Of a stretch of DNA of 64,000 nucleotides, positions 31,261-46,200 are shown piece by piece. The notes below the pieces were generated by a model. That model was not told the origin of the DNA. It searched no databases and saw only the letters and a list, made by a program, of their open reading frames with translations. A program made the position numbers and the translations under genes. The stretch spans positions 4,296,268-4,360,267 of the forward strand of contig NC_067125.1 in the NCBI RefSeq assembly GCF_021347895.1, written 5' to 3'. This DNA comes from Acanthochromis polyacanthus (lineage: Eukaryota > Chordata > Actinopteri > Pomacentridae). Within the stretch, counting starts at the first letter, position 1, and each line of letters starts with the position of its first letter.

Positions 31261-34200
31261 TGCACCGCTGTTTGCGGGGTAGACACCGGCACACGGAACT
31301 CCCTTTTAAAATCTGCTTGTTTAACGGTTCCTTTATTAATGAGCAGTGTAATACGGGTTTTAGTATTTTAAATTAAGCTTTACTGAACATTCAAGAGCCA
31401 CTCTGTTATCCGGCTCACACCAGACTCTGCGGTATTTCTCAGTTTTTAACATTCCTTCTTTTACACCCGCTTTGACACGTTCACTCGCTGCCCCGACCTC
31501 CGCTACCCACTGGGGGCAGCGGTATCAGACGGTGCACACCGTTGTAGAAAAAAGGTAATTCAATTAAAACCAGAGCTGCTTCATGGATGTTAATTATGCC
31601 GAATTGAAGACAGAATGTGTTTGCACCTCGAACTGGTTTATTATTTGTTTTCATTTTGCGGATCTCTTGTAATATTAATGTTAGTTTAAATTTGCCGGAT
31701 TTTTAAATAGAATTTGGAGAGCAGTGCCGGTAGAGGCGGCGTTAACGAGCAGTGCACGGCGTTTAAAGGAAGGAGGAATTTAATGTAAATCTAAGCTGCT
31801 CGGTGGGTGTTAAAGACGCCGAACTGAAGACTGGATATGTTCGCACCTTTAAACAGTTTAAACTTAATTTAAACTGTTTGAGTCTTTTCTAAAAATTAAT
31901 GTTAAGTTTTAATTATGCGGATTTTTTAATGGAGTTTGGTCACAGAGCTTCTTCCTTCGAGAGAAAACGGGATATTTTGAGGTGAGGCTACAGCTGTTAC
32001 ACTAACACTCTGTAAGGGACTTAACGGGAAATGTAATCAACAAGTAGTTTATTTTAGTTGATGTCAGAAACATTAAAGTGGGAAATAACTGGGTTTAAAT
32101 TTCTATTTTTAGCCGTTTGCGTCGCCTCTAGCTAACTTAATTAAATAAGAATCCGGATCAAACTCGAATTTCAACTATTTTTGGGGAGAAAAAGTGTCAT
32201 AAAAGCAGTTAAAATACATAAATATAAGAGAGAAACGTTATAAATGTCGTTTCTTTGTGCCGTTTACACATTTCCACCGGTAGTTGAAGGCTAAGATAAA
32301 CATGCTAACTCCTGCTAGCTGGAGGGTCGTAGGCCCGATGGGAAGCCCCGCCGTCTCCCACTGCAGCCCCGCGTCAGAGGTGAGCCGCGCTCCGGGGTGA
32401 CGGCTGACTCCAGGTCGGGGTGAGAGAGCGGTGGAGCCGGTTAAAGGCTTCTAATGCTCGGTTAGTTTTCGGCACCGGGAGACATAACGGTCTTCGGCGG
32501 CGGTTCACAGCCGTTTGTCTGCTTCTAAAGCCGCTTTAGGCAGCGATTTGAGCAGGACTGCAACTCATCTGTGAACCTGACTTGTATTTATTGATCAATA
32601 TTCGACAACACTGATTGATTATTGATTATTTACAGCTGTGGTTGCACGTTAAAGTTTATTTTAGGAGTTTGCTGGGCTGCTGCATTCAGGGACAAGTTAA
32701 AAGCTCGGAAAGAAATGTATCGGCAATTATTTTGGCAACTGATTTTTTTTCTCAATTAAAAATACTCCAAACTTTGTAATATGGTGATGTTAGGATGATT
32801 TATTTATAAAATTTCGGCATAAACAAACTATATAAGGAGCAATTTTTACTGTTTTCTGTCCAAAAATATCAGTCAATTAAGAATAAATTGGCTGTAAAAT
32901 AGCAGTCCTCCTTGACAGCATACATTATCTTCAATTTCTGACTAAAGTGGATTTTTTTTTGTTCTGCCTTTAGTGGGACACAATTTCTGTTTATTCCAAT
33001 TTGTTCCATTTTTCTTGTAATGATTTAATTAGAATTACCTCCGTTGTCAATTTATGTGTTGATTATTTTCTAAGTTAATCGACTATTTGTTTGGCTGACA
33101 AAATGTCAGAAACGAGTGAAATTTAAATAAATAAAGGCAGGTTTTCTTTTAATAATTTCAGCCATTTTAATAGTACATTTTCACATGTTTAAAATTATTT
33201 AAGCATTTTGTGACTAATATTAGATGTTTTATAAAATAAAGTAGTTGCACGGTCTATAAATTCTCAAAAATAGTGCGAAATGTTGGTGAAATTCAAGTTT
33301 ACTGTTAAGAAAAATGAAATAAACTGAAAATATTTACATTTAAGAAGCTCCAATCAGATAATTTAGACTGTTTATATTTTTGTAAAAGATTCTCAAACTG
33401 ATTAATTGTATTTTATTAACATATTCTATATAATTAATAATTTTTTGACAGTTTTTTAAATTTTATTAGCAAATGCTCAGACATATTATTCATTTTTGTT
33501 ATATTTTTTTAAATAAATTAGTTACTTTATGCACATTTTTCTGATATTTTCTTAACAAATTTTGTGATATTAATAGATTAATTTAATGTTTGACCACTAA
33601 TAGATTAATTGTTCAAACTCTACTTGTATATGGAATTAAAATTAATCCCAAAAATTATAAGTTTTGGGATAAACAACTTTATTTTCTTGTGTAGCTGATT
33701 GTTGAACCAACAATAACATCTAAATCTTTAAAAGGTGAACAGAATTTTTTGGGGGGGAGAATAAAACACATTCTAGACTCAAAGATGGAATAAACTGAGT
33801 GTTAATTAACAGCTGATGTTTTAGTTTCCTACGGCCCCTGAAGGCAGCATCTGGGCTCATATTGATTCGGATGCTGTGGTTTCCGGCGCCCCCTGAAGGC
33901 AGCTGAAGTCCAGGAAGTTTGGCTGGAGCCTGGGTTTCTATTTAAAGCTGCTGTTTTCAGAGTCTGAGACAAAAACACCAGGAATGAGTCATGTGGGAAA
34001 AACGAAGTGTTTCTGCTGGAAGGAGGCGCTCAGACGCAGAGGAACGACTTTAATCTGTCCCTGAATCACAGATAAACGGTTTATACTTTCTGTTAAAGCA
34101 CATTTAAACACATAAAGCTCAACAAGAGAACCAGGAAACTGTCTCCTAATGCTGAATTTTTTTTTAAATTAACTGTGACTATTTGAGTTTAGCTGCTGGG

Positions 34201-37200
34201 AAAAATAAAAAATAGATTAAATTACATCAATTTAATGGTTTCTGTAATTCAATTTGCCTCAAAGAACATTTCATAAATCCACAGTGCCTTCATTCCTCCA
34301 GGACACTTTTACCATCCAAGTGTTTCTCATAGATCAGGGGTGTCCAACATGAGGCCCGTGGGCCAAAACCTCCAGAGGGTCCAATCCTGCCCTGAAAGTG
34401 TAAAAATTCCAGAGAAGAATTTAAAATAATTTCTAGACCATGACAAGTTGTTTGGATCATAAACTAAAATACTAGACTGTTTATTGTTCTTTAGTCGTTT
34501 TGTGTCTCATTTTTTTGTAATGTTTTGTCTGGTTTTTGTTGTTTTTTTGTCTGACTTTGTTGTTTTGTTCCTTTTTTGTCATTTGTCTAATTTTTGTCTC
34601 GCTTGTGTTTTTTGGTTTATTTTTTTTTGTCGCTTTGAAACTTTTTTGTCCAATTTTTCATCTTTTTGTTTTGTTTCGTGTTGTTTGTCTGATTTTTGTC
34701 ATTTTGTGTCTCATTTTTTTGTAATGTTTTGTCTCATTTTTGTTCCTTTTTTGTCATTTGTCTAATTTTTGTCTCGCTTGTATTTTTTGGTTTATTTTTT
34801 TTCCATTTTTTTGTCGCTTTGAAACCTTTTTGTCCAGTTTTTCATCTTTTTGTTTTGTCTCGTTTGAATTTTTTTGTCATTTTGTGTCTCATTTTTTTGT
34901 AATGTTTTGTCTCATTTTTGTTGTTTTTTGTCTGACTTTCACTGTATCTCATGTTGTTGTCATTGTGATCCTTTTTGTCTCGCTTGTGTTTTTTTGTCTA
35001 TTTTTTCCTCATTTTGTTCCTTTTTTGTCATCTTTTTATCTCGTTTGTGTCCAATTTTTGTAATATTTTGTCTTCTTTTTGTTGTTTTGTCAGACTTCTG
35101 TCGTTTCTCATGTTTTTGTCGTTTTGTGTTTCCTTATTGTGTTGTGTTTTTGTCTTATTTTTGTAGTTTTGTCTCACTTGTGTTGTTTGTAAACTTTGTC
35201 ATTTTGTTTCTCGCTTTTGTCATTATTGGTCTCATTTGTGCAGTTTTTTGTCTCGTTTTCGTTTATCCTGTATCGCTCTGTAACTTTATCAAATTTATTG
35301 TCTCTTTTTTGTTTTGTTTCATGTTGTCTCATTTTTTTCGCTTTCTCATTTTTGTAATATTTTGTCTTGTTTTTGTAGTTTTTTTTCTGAATTTTGTCGT
35401 TTTGTTCCTTTTTATTTTTTGTCTCGTTTGTGTCTTTTTTGTTTTGTAGCTTTTTGTCTTTTTTTTTTGTTCCATGTCATTTGTCTCATTCTTTGTCATT
35501 TTGTGTCTCATTTTTTTGTCATTTTCGTCGTTTTTTGTCTGACTTTTGTCATTTTGATCAAGTAAAAGACAACAGTGTTCAGCTCCAGATATCTGTGACT
35601 AAATGTTGTGTTTCTTTGTAGACGCTCTCTGATCTGGAAGTTGTAATGTGGAAATGATAAACTGAGGATGAATGTTGGTGAAACTGAATTTATTTTTCTT
35701 CAGAAAGTTCAGGTTGTTCATGATGTTTTGTAAAAAGATAATTCCTTAAATGTGAACATTTTTTGCACTAAAACAGAGGAAGCATGTGGAGTTGTGGTTA
35801 ATTACAGGTTATTTTGCTCTGATTTTACTGCTCACTGGAGAACAAATTGTGCTGAATGTGGAAGCTGGACTAAGATGAGTTTGACTCCTGATTTATACAT
35901 GAGATTATAATTTTGTTGTCTTTAATTCCCTTCAGTTTATCATTTCTATATGATCATTTTTAAATTCTTAACTTGAGTTCGAATGGCGTTGGAGACGTCT
36001 GGAATGAAAAAAAGTTCAGAAAACGTTCATTTATGTTCACTTTGGTCTGTTAAATGTAAAAACGACTGAATCTTTGAGCTGTCAGGCTATCATCTAGCAG
36101 CAGAGTATTGATCCAGAAAAACAGATTAAAACCTTTTTAGTTTGCAGACGAGCTGAAAAATGACCAAATTATCAGATGTATTCACTGCATAATGTGTGAA
36201 ACACGGCGTTCAGACGTTTGTTTTGCTGCAGTCGAAGGTGAAACATAAACTTCCTGCAGCTTCAGTTTCTTTGTTGAACTCGTTCATCAGTTAAAGCTTC
36301 GGCCTCTGAATGGACGCTTTTGTCCGACGGCGTCACAAGACGACTAAACTGCCGCCTGCAGCTCTTTCCAGGAAAAGCTGCCAATTATGTGGAGTTTTCT
36401 TTCACCGGAGGATTTAACGTCTGAAAGTCCAGAACTGAAGGTCGGAGGGTTCGTTTAGAGCTGAAGGGTTTCTGATCGATCAGTTAATCTGATCAGGATG
36501 CAGTCATGAGGTGAAGCTAGAAGAAGAGTTCAGGTTTTTACTTCACTAGAGGGGGAAAAAAAGTCACATTTAAGAAGCTGCAGGAATTTAAAACAAACTT
36601 CTGATGACTTTTTAAAGTGAAATATTTCAGTTCTGTTCATCTAAACGTGTCGACTTCACGTCTGAATAAACTTCCTGCTCAGTTTTCTGTAAACGTCACG
36701 GATTTACAATGAAGCAGAGTAGTTCAAAAATATCAACCTTTATCCCAGTCCATATTAAATAATGAATGGTTTTTAATCTGTTTATCACCCCGGCTGGTCG
36801 AGGCAGACGCCCACCCTTCCTGAGCCTGGTCCTGACAAACAACTCGTTTTTCTTCACTGGCGCTCATATAAATATGTTTTAAATAAAAATACAAACAGGA
36901 AGCGTGCTCACAGGAACACCATGGATTTGTTGGGTTTTCATGTTGTTTTTTTTGTTGGATTGTGACCTTTAAATCCTAAATTAATCAGAATAATCGACAT
37001 AATTACAAATACTGAAGGCTGTTGGCCAATATTTTATTGTATTTTATATAATTTTTGTAGGATTTTACACATAAGTTCTGTACTGTTGAGTCTTAACCTG
37101 AGTTTTGATGTTTTTCAAATAAATTCATTTTATAATCATATTTTTCTGCTAGAGAAAACCTCAACTAAGTGGCTGTTGTTGTGGATGTGCCGCATAAATA

Positions 37201-40200
37201 CCAGGAACTTCACTGTTTTTAATAAAGATGAGGAGAAAACAAACGTTTAACCAACATATTTACCTGTCAGGATTCACAACAATTAAATACGTAAATATAC
37301 AAATAAAGATTTTTACTTTTGATTATGTGCTTTCATGATGTGTTTAAGCGAAACCATCAAACTTTCTGTTCAACAGTGTGTCGCTTGTAGAAAATGTTTC
37401 TCCATGCTGAATGTGTCTCCGACTAGCTGCTCTGTTCACTGTTTCTGAGCCATGCTGCATTTACTTACTGCTTTTACATCTAGTTAAATGACTAAAAATT
37501 TGCTCAAACTGACCATTTTAAAGTGATTTCAGACAATTTTTGTCATTTTTGTGCAAGTTTCAGTCCAGTTGCAAGTCTAAAAATGTCCAAAATGATTTGA
37601 AATTTGTCCAGACTAACACAAAACGTGTCCAAACGGAGTCAACAGTTTTCCACAGTACCTCAAAACTTAGTTAAAATGACTCCACTCCAAATGTGTCCAA
37701 AATAAGATGAAAAATGTTCCAAAGGACTTAAAAATTGTGCAAAATCACTCAAAAAGTGTTCAAATTGAGCATTTTTAAGTTTATTTTGGACAATTTGAGT
37801 CCCTTTGAACAATTTTTAGTCCAGTTCTGAGTCTCTGCTCATCATCAGTAGAAAATGTTTCACCATGCTGAATGGATCCCCAACAACTAGCTCCTCTGTT
37901 TGTTTCTGAGCCATGCTGCATTTATTTATTGATCCAGTATTGATCCAGTCCACTGCCTGCAGTTCACCAGAATTTTTCACCGTAGGTCAGTTAGTTCTGA
38001 CTAGAATTTAATTATTTTATAGAGTCTGGTTGCTTTATTTTTAGTGAATTTTTAAATGTGAGCTGTAAAATAAAAGTGGTTTTAATAAAATATCAGTTTT
38101 AAGTTGAGATTTGTTTAATTTTCCTGAAAGAACTGAATTGAAAGTCACAAATGATGAGTTCAAGGACAGTCTGGAAGTTTGAAACCCAATGTGTGTTTTT
38201 TTTTTGACGTGTTTGTAACGTCAAGATTCAGATGAGAAAAATTCCTCACTTTAAACAGTAAAAGGATCAGTGGAACCTCATCCTGGTGTTCGACTTTATT
38301 CGTTCTCTGTGTTTCAGACGGTTCTGAAGGAGGGAAACCTCCTGAAACAGACGAATTCGTTCCAGCGCTGGAAGAGACGATACTTCAAACTGAGAGGAAG
38401 GACGTTGTACTACGCTCAGACCGCCAAAGTAAGAGCCTCAACCTGCTGCTCACTGTAGCTGTTAGCTGATGAATATCCAGTTATCAGTTCAGTGTCGCCT
38501 GAGGCAGAGAGAAGCAGCATTAATCGATCACCTGATTGACGATCAATCGGTGCAGCTCGGCTCTAACGGAGTTTTTCTCATCTCGCAGTCGATCATCTTT
38601 GACGAAGTCGACCTGACGGACGCCAGCGTCGCCGAGTCGAGCACCAAGAACGTCAACAACAGCTTCACCGTGAGTCTCTAAACCTCTGCTCAGTGGATCC
38701 ATCCGCCGCTAGAAATAGTCCCGACAGTTTGTTGAATAAAAGCTTTCAGGGAAAATGAAATGGTTTTATTTTGGAAACACATTTGATGAGGAACGTTTAG
38801 TCTGAATAAAAAAATCGGTTCCAGACCAAACAGACAATTTTATTAATAAAATGTTGAAATTTATTGATAAAATGTCATTAAGATGTTAATTATACTTCAT
38901 AAAAATTTTATTAAAATGCCTAAAATTATTGATGAAATTTTAAAAAATCTGAAGTCTTTATTTTCAAAATGTGTTTGATAAAATGCTTAAAAATGTGAAT
39001 AAACTGTCAAAAATTATTGATAAAATGTCATTAAAATATTAACTAAACTTCAGAAAAATGTTAATAAAATACCTAAAATTATTGCTGAAATAAAAATATT
39101 TGAAAACTTTATTAATAAAATGTCTAAAATGTGTGTTTGATAAAATGCCTAAAAACTTATGTCAAAAGTTATCGTTAAAACATCTTAAAATTTTATTAAA
39201 ATGTCTGCAGTTCTTGATAAAATGTCTAAAAATATTATTAAAATGTCAAAAATGTGAATAAAATAACAAAATATAAAATGAATGAAAAATATTCATGAAA
39301 TGTCTAAAAATCCATCAATAAAATATCCAAGATAAATTATGTAAAATGTAATTATTGTAATTATTTAGATTTTAGTAGATGTCAAGGCACTTTTGAGATA
39401 TTTTATTAATTTATTCACATCTTTTGTTATTGATTACAGAATTTTTGGTCATTTTTAGTGATATTTAATTAAACTATATTATTATAATTAGAGCCTCCAG
39501 AAAAACGCGGGCCAAAATCCTTGATTATGCGAATAAATATGCTGGGTTTTTATGCGGAGAAATTGCAGAAAGTTGTGAAATATGCAAAAATATGCGCGAT
39601 TCACCTGCTGTCTGGCCGCGGAGGGATGAGTCCTCTAATCATACACATCTGGACTGACAGTCTGTGCTCTGGGAGGGGGAGAAGCTCACAGCAGCACCTG
39701 CTGCTTGTTGAAAACAGTAACTGCAGAATGATCCCAGTTTTCCTGTCAGTCTCCAAAACGGAAGAAAAAATCGCTAGATTTGTGGCGAGTCGCTTTTGAC
39801 AAAAAAATCGCTAGGAGCTTTGAAAAGTTGCTAGATTTAGCGAGAAAGTCGCTAAGTTGGCAACACTGGCGCCGCGCTCCGCATCAGTTCGTGCTTCTAG
39901 TGTGTGTGTGAATGAACTGATGACGTCAGACCCGGCGTCACATAAAAACTCACTCACAACTCCATTTATATCGGTTATAGTTTTCTCATTTTATGCGGAA
40001 ACTGTGAAATCAAGCAGGACCCGCATATTTCTCTCTTTTTGTTTTTTTTGTGGAAATGTGAGATTCTTGGGAGAATTATGCGCTGTTTTGCGGGGATTAT
40101 GCGGCCTTTTGGGAAATAACTGACCCCCGCATAATCAGCAGCATTTTGGTGATTAATGCGGGAATTCATGCGATGCATAATCGCGTTTTTCTGGAGGGTC

Positions 40201-43200
40201 TAAATAATGAAATATAGTCTTAATCGTTTTTATGCATTTATTTAAAAAAAATCAGATAATTACATTTATTTTTTCAGTAATTTTAGAAATAATATATATA
40301 TTTACAGACATAATATTTGTATTTTTATTAACATATTTCATACACTTGATACCTTTTTTTTTATTTGTGTTATTTAATGCTGATTTTTCAGACCAGTAAT
40401 CATATTTTTTTACTTTTTTAAAAACATTTTTACATTTTTTTGTCAACATTTTAGTGTGTGTGTGTGTGTGTGTGTGTGTTTGATGCTGTAATGTTTTAAT
40501 GATAAAACTCGGATTCCTTCGTTCTTCTTCTGTGGTGGTTTTCTGGTTTTCTGGACCCCCCTCCTCTCAGGATTTTGGGAGGAGGGGGTAGTCAGCATGA
40601 CGACAGACAGGAAGTAGGCGTGAGTCATAGGAGGGAAAGTGGGCGGGGCTAGTGGAGGGAGAGAAGAGAGCGAGGCAGGCACAGACGAGATGTCGGACCA
40701 GAACTAGAACCAGAACCAAGACAAGGACTAGGACCAGGACTAGACCTGTTGTTCTCCTGGTTCCTAACTGGATTCTTTAGAGTGGATCTGATCCAGATCA
40801 GACCAGGTTCTGGTTCAGGACGGGACGGTCAGACGAGACGTTAAAGAGCGGAATCAGGTCAGTCAGGAGGTTTTATTTACAAACTGGAGAGAACAAAGTT
40901 TGTTTGTTTATTTTTTTAGAACTGTTTTTACTTGTGGTTGACTTTTAGATGTTTTAGTGTTTTTAGGGCATTTTATTAATTTATTTTTAGCTGTTCTATT
41001 AATTATTTCTAGATATTTTACAATCTTTTATTAATGTTTTATTTTGTAATATTTGTATATTTATTTGACATTTTTCTGTTTAATTCATATTTTATTATCT
41101 AATATTTACATATTTACTTAATAATTTTTAGACATTTTATTTTACATTATGTTTTATTTACTTTTAGATATAGCTTTTATAGATAATTAAATATATTTTA
41201 CTGGTAATTTTCAGACTTTTTTATTTTCTCAAGAAATATTGTAATTTTAATAATATGCTTTTGAACAGTAAATGTATATATTTTTAGAAATATCAATATT
41301 TTCGAATATTGTAACATTTTTATTTTAAGTTTTTTTTTTTAATGAAATAACATTTTTCAGATAAATTATAAATAGTTTTCAGACATTTAATGAATAGTTT
41401 TTTTGGTGCATTTTTTAAAATTAAGTAAACATTTTTCAGATACATTTTTGAATGTTTTTATATTTTAATAATATTTTCAGGAAGTTTATGATAGTTTTAG
41501 TCGTTTTAATAATATTTCCTGATATTTAATGTCGACATTTTATTCATAAATTAGTTGTTTTGTCTATAAAGTGTCAGTAAATGGTGTAGAAATGTTGATA
41601 AGTTTGCTTTAAGAAGATGTTCAGTGTTATGTCATAAAAGAGGATAGGAACCAGAAAATGTTCACATTTAACAAACTGGAGTCAGAGGATTAAAGCTAAA
41701 CAGGAAACAGAAGGTTTGAACTGAAATGTTTTTATCTTCGATCGTCTAAACTGAAAATAATCCGAGTGACTCAACAAACAGCTTCTTTAAAGTCAGCTTT
41801 TAACGTTTAGCTGAATGTTAAATGTTTGTTTCCTGTTTCTAAACTGCAGAGGAACTAAAAGCGACTTTTTCCTGGAAGGTTTCAGACGAACCGAACGAAG
41901 GAAATAAAGTCGAGATTAAAGGAAACGAGAGATTTGTTCAGGAAGGAGGCAGGAAAATGTGAGGAATGGTGAGAGAACAGTCACACTCTGTTCACTGTGT
42001 GCTGGTGTGACGTAGTTTCCAGCATGACAACGGTTTATTTTTAAGTTGCTGCAGTTTTTCATTCCATTTCAGAAAAGAATGGTTTCATTGATCGGTGAAG
42101 ACGAACAGAATCAGTTTTTAAGGCACTTTACAGAAAACTGCAATGATTATCAGTTAGTTTTCATCGGTTTTGTTCATGGATTGATCAGTTTGAGTCATTT
42201 TCTCCTAAAAAGAAAGTGTGAATGTGAATATTTTCTGTTTTCTTTCCTCCTTTATGGCAGCAAACTGAAGATATTTGAGGTTTTAGACTTTCAGACAAAA
42301 ACACTGATCAACATTTTCACAGTTTTATCGACCAAACAGACAATTTATTATTAATAAAATGTCTGAAATTATTTATAAAATGTCATTTAAATGTCAGAAA
42401 AATGGTAATGTCTGAAATTCTCGATAAAATATTGTTGAAATGTCAGAAAAATATTAACAAAATAAAAAATGTATAAAATGGCTGAATAATATCAATAGAT
42501 CATTAATAAAATATCTGAGATAATATATAAAAATATTCATAAAAAGCAGAAAAATATATTGAAAGATATATAAAATAATTTTTAAATCTGAAAAATATAA
42601 AAATTTCTAGAAACAATGTATATTTATTTTGATAAAATATCAGAAAAATATAAACAAAATTGATTAATAAAATGTCGTAATGATTTATAAAGTGCCTGAA
42701 AAATATGAAAAAAATGTCTGAAAACTTATAAATAAATATATAAAATTGCTTATAAAATATCTGAAAAACATTAACAAAGTTTCTGAAAACTAACCATTTT
42801 TAAGAAATAAAATGTCAAGAAAATATTAACAAGATGTCCAAAATTTAAAATATAATAAAAAATATCAACAAAATGTTAGAAAATTGAATAATAAACTATC
42901 CAAAAGTATTGTAAAATGTCTGAAAAATGTATCAAAAAATGTAAGTTTTATAAAATATCTAAAAATTTCCAGCTATTTTGATAATTGATTGAGTCATTTT
43001 TTATTAAAAATAGTCTAAATTTGATTATTGCAGCTTCTTAATGTGATATTTTCTGTTTTCTTTCCTCTCTAACGTAAACTGAGCATCTTTAAACATTTTG
43101 AGTTTTCACTGATCAACATTTTTCACTAATTTCTGACCAAACAACTCATTGATTTATTGCTTATTGACTAATTATTGATGAATCCGTTAAATAATCCTCA

Positions 43201-46200
43201 TTTGCAGCTTCACTGTTTGCTTCTTTGAACCTGTAGCTCGGCTCAGATCTCTTTAAATATTTGCTCATTATTTCCAGTCTCACCTGTTCAGGTGGAGCTC
43301 CACTGTTTGTTTAATGAGAGCCGAAGAGCTTCAACTCCAGCTGAGAAATGAGTTTTAGAGGCCAACTCTGCAGCATGCACGAGTTCTTCATCATTTTATT
43401 GTAAATTTAGTCTTTAGTTGTTATTTTTTGCCTTTTCTGACCACGACTCCCTTGAAAAATAATCAGTGGGATTTCTCCTGGTTAAATAAAGGCTAATAGT
43501 TAATAAAAATGAAACTTCACCCTGAAACCGACACAAAGCGTCACAGTCAGTAGTTCTCTGACGAGTTTAACTCAGAAGCCTTGTAAATCGTGAAGTTTTG
43601 CATAAAAAAATACAAAATGTAAGAGAAACAATAAATACAAACCAATTCTGTTTTTAAAAATGTCTGCTGTATAACCTTGAAACCCACGGAGGTATGCTAA
43701 CTTTAAAATAATGGGCAAAAATACACATTTATCGGAGCTAAAATATGCAACGTTTGATTACAAGAAAAAAACTGTCAATTCTGAGCTTAACATTGTGATT
43801 TTTTTTTTCTATTAAAATCAATTTATCGTACATGTCTCATTTAAAAATCTACCAGAAATTGTCCCACATTCAGTATAAAACAAAAAACGTCTAGGTGCAA
43901 CTGAAAAGCTATGACTGAAAAATTGTGCGATTTTAGCTGAAAAGCAGGCAGTGTTTACAAAGAGCAGAGAGGAGTATTAAAAATGCAAATAATTTCATAT
44001 TTGCAGATAAAAGACAGTTAGCCTGATAGTTAGCATGACATCTGTCTTGACAGTTAGTCTGAAAGTTAGCCTGAAAATTACCTTGGCAATTATCCTGACG
44101 GTTAGCTTTACAGCTAGTCTGACAGTTATCCGAACAATTAGTTTGAAAGTTAGCCTGAAAATTACCTCGGCAATTAGCTTGACAGTTAGCTTGATAGCTA
44201 GTCTAAAAGTTAGCCTGACAGCTAGCCTAACAGTTAGCCCAACAATTAATCTGAAAATTAGCATGACAATGAGATTGACAGTTTAAAAGTTAGCCTGACA
44301 GTTAGGTTAAATTATCTTGACAGTTAGCCTGACAGCTAGATTCATATCTACCAAATATGGAGTCAACATTTTGTAGTGTTTGTAGCAGTTATGGACACAA
44401 AATGTCTCAGACATGTTGATTCCAAAGTTTTTCAAAACTTTCTAAAATGAAGAAATGAAGAAATGTTCCTTTTTTGTGATTTCTGTCATTCTGTCTGCCA
44501 TCTTCTGTTTCCATAGAGGTTCAGGACTTTATATTGCAGAGAAAAATGAACCACACTGAGTAAAATGATCCATAAAACACCCAAACGTTGTTCAGAGTTC
44601 AGAGGGTTTAAACCACCTGAACTCTGAATCCGTCATCGAGTTTCTCTCGTCTGAAAATAGATTTAAAACCCCAGAGCTGCAGTAAAAGTTAGTAAATGTT
44701 CCTCTGGGGTTTCTGCTGCTCAGTGAGTGAATGTTTTTATTTTCTGCTCCCTCGTGGATCTTTCACATGAACAACAGCAGCAGGAAACCGACCAGCACCA
44801 CATTTCCATCCACATGTTGAAGCTTTAACACATCTGATTTCAGAACAGAGGAAAGAAAACACATTTAGACGTCTGTACTTCGTCTGATACCGTGATCCTC
44901 CCAGAACCTATGAGAAGCTTTGGGCTGAGGTTCTAGTTCATGTTCTGCTGTGAAGGTTGAGGCTCGGTGTTGGAAGTGAAGCAGAGCAACGACCTGATGG
45001 GTTGTAGTTTGAGTTTGACTGCATGAAGCTGAGATCAGGTCTGATAACAGAAACTACTGGTGACTCTGGTGGATGTTTGGGCTCATTGTTCTGCTGAAGG
45101 CCAATCAGACGCCCTCATCACGAGGATAAAGTTCTCTTCAGGTTATCAGTGTTCCAGCAGATCAGCTGACGGCTGTTTGACGTCACTTTTATGTAACGTT
45201 ACCAAATGAAGACGGCCTTTCTGAAGTTTAGGCTCGACCTTAAGATGCTGCTGGACGTCTTCCTCTGTATAAATAAACTGTTAACAAACCGAAGCTCAGC
45301 AGACGAGAAGTGGAACGGAACGACTCGTTTGTAGCTCAAGGTTTTAGAAAATGGAGGCTGGAAAAGCAGCAGAAGAATCGACCAATCACAGCGTTTAGTG
45401 CTGGAAGCTTCATCTGAATCATTTCTGAACCTTCAGACTTTGGTTTGCGCTGATTTTTATTTTTTTTAATGCCTTCGGGTGTTTTGTGTTGTATTCTCAT
45501 TGGTTGTTAGGTTTTCATGGATTTGTGTTGGTTTTCCTTTGGTTTTGTTGGTTTTTTAGTGGCTTGCATCTTTTTGTGTTGATTTTTCACTGGTTTTAGA
45601 TGTTTGTGTTAGTTTTTATTGGTTTATGTTAGTTTTTCATTGGTCTGTGTGGTTATTCCGTTACTTTGTGTGATTTTATGTTGATTCTTCTTTGGTTTGG
45701 TCATTTTGTGTTGATTTTTAATTGGCTTGTGGTGCTTCTGTTGATTTTTCACTGTTTTTTTGTTGACTTTTTATTGGTTTGCATGACTTTGTGTTGGTTT
45801 TTCATTGGTTTTATGTTGGATTTCATTGGCTTGTGCCATGTACTGTAAGTTTTTTGTTGCTTTCTTGTCATTTTGTCTTAGTTTTTCTTTGGTGTCTGTT
45901 GGTTTGTATGATTTTTGTCTTGGGTTTTTAACTTTTATTTTTAACTTTTTGATTTTGTGTGGGTTTTTCATCAGTTTTCATTGCTGTGTGTTATTTTTGT
46001 TGGTTTGTGTGGGCTTTTAATTACTTTCTCTGTCTCTTGCCATTTTGTGCTGTTTTTTTTTTTTGTTCTGCATCTTTAGAAACAAAGTGTTCTGAGATGA
46101 AACTGAGAGCAGCTGCAGTTTCTTCATGTTTCTGTGGTTAGTTTCTTCTTTTTATATCTCAGCAGCTCATTAAAGAACATCGCAGCGCCTGAAGTCCTCG

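Noticed and set aside
34484..35565. Phe/Cys/Leu-rich frames up to 191 residues that resemble membrane proteins
   Set aside because: Hydrophobicity comes from T-rich degenerate repeats; overlapping frames look alike and no splice or start signals fit.
44035..44286. Val/Ser/Thr-rich frames on both strands
   Set aside because: Product of a 12-bp tandem repeat whose length is a multiple of three.
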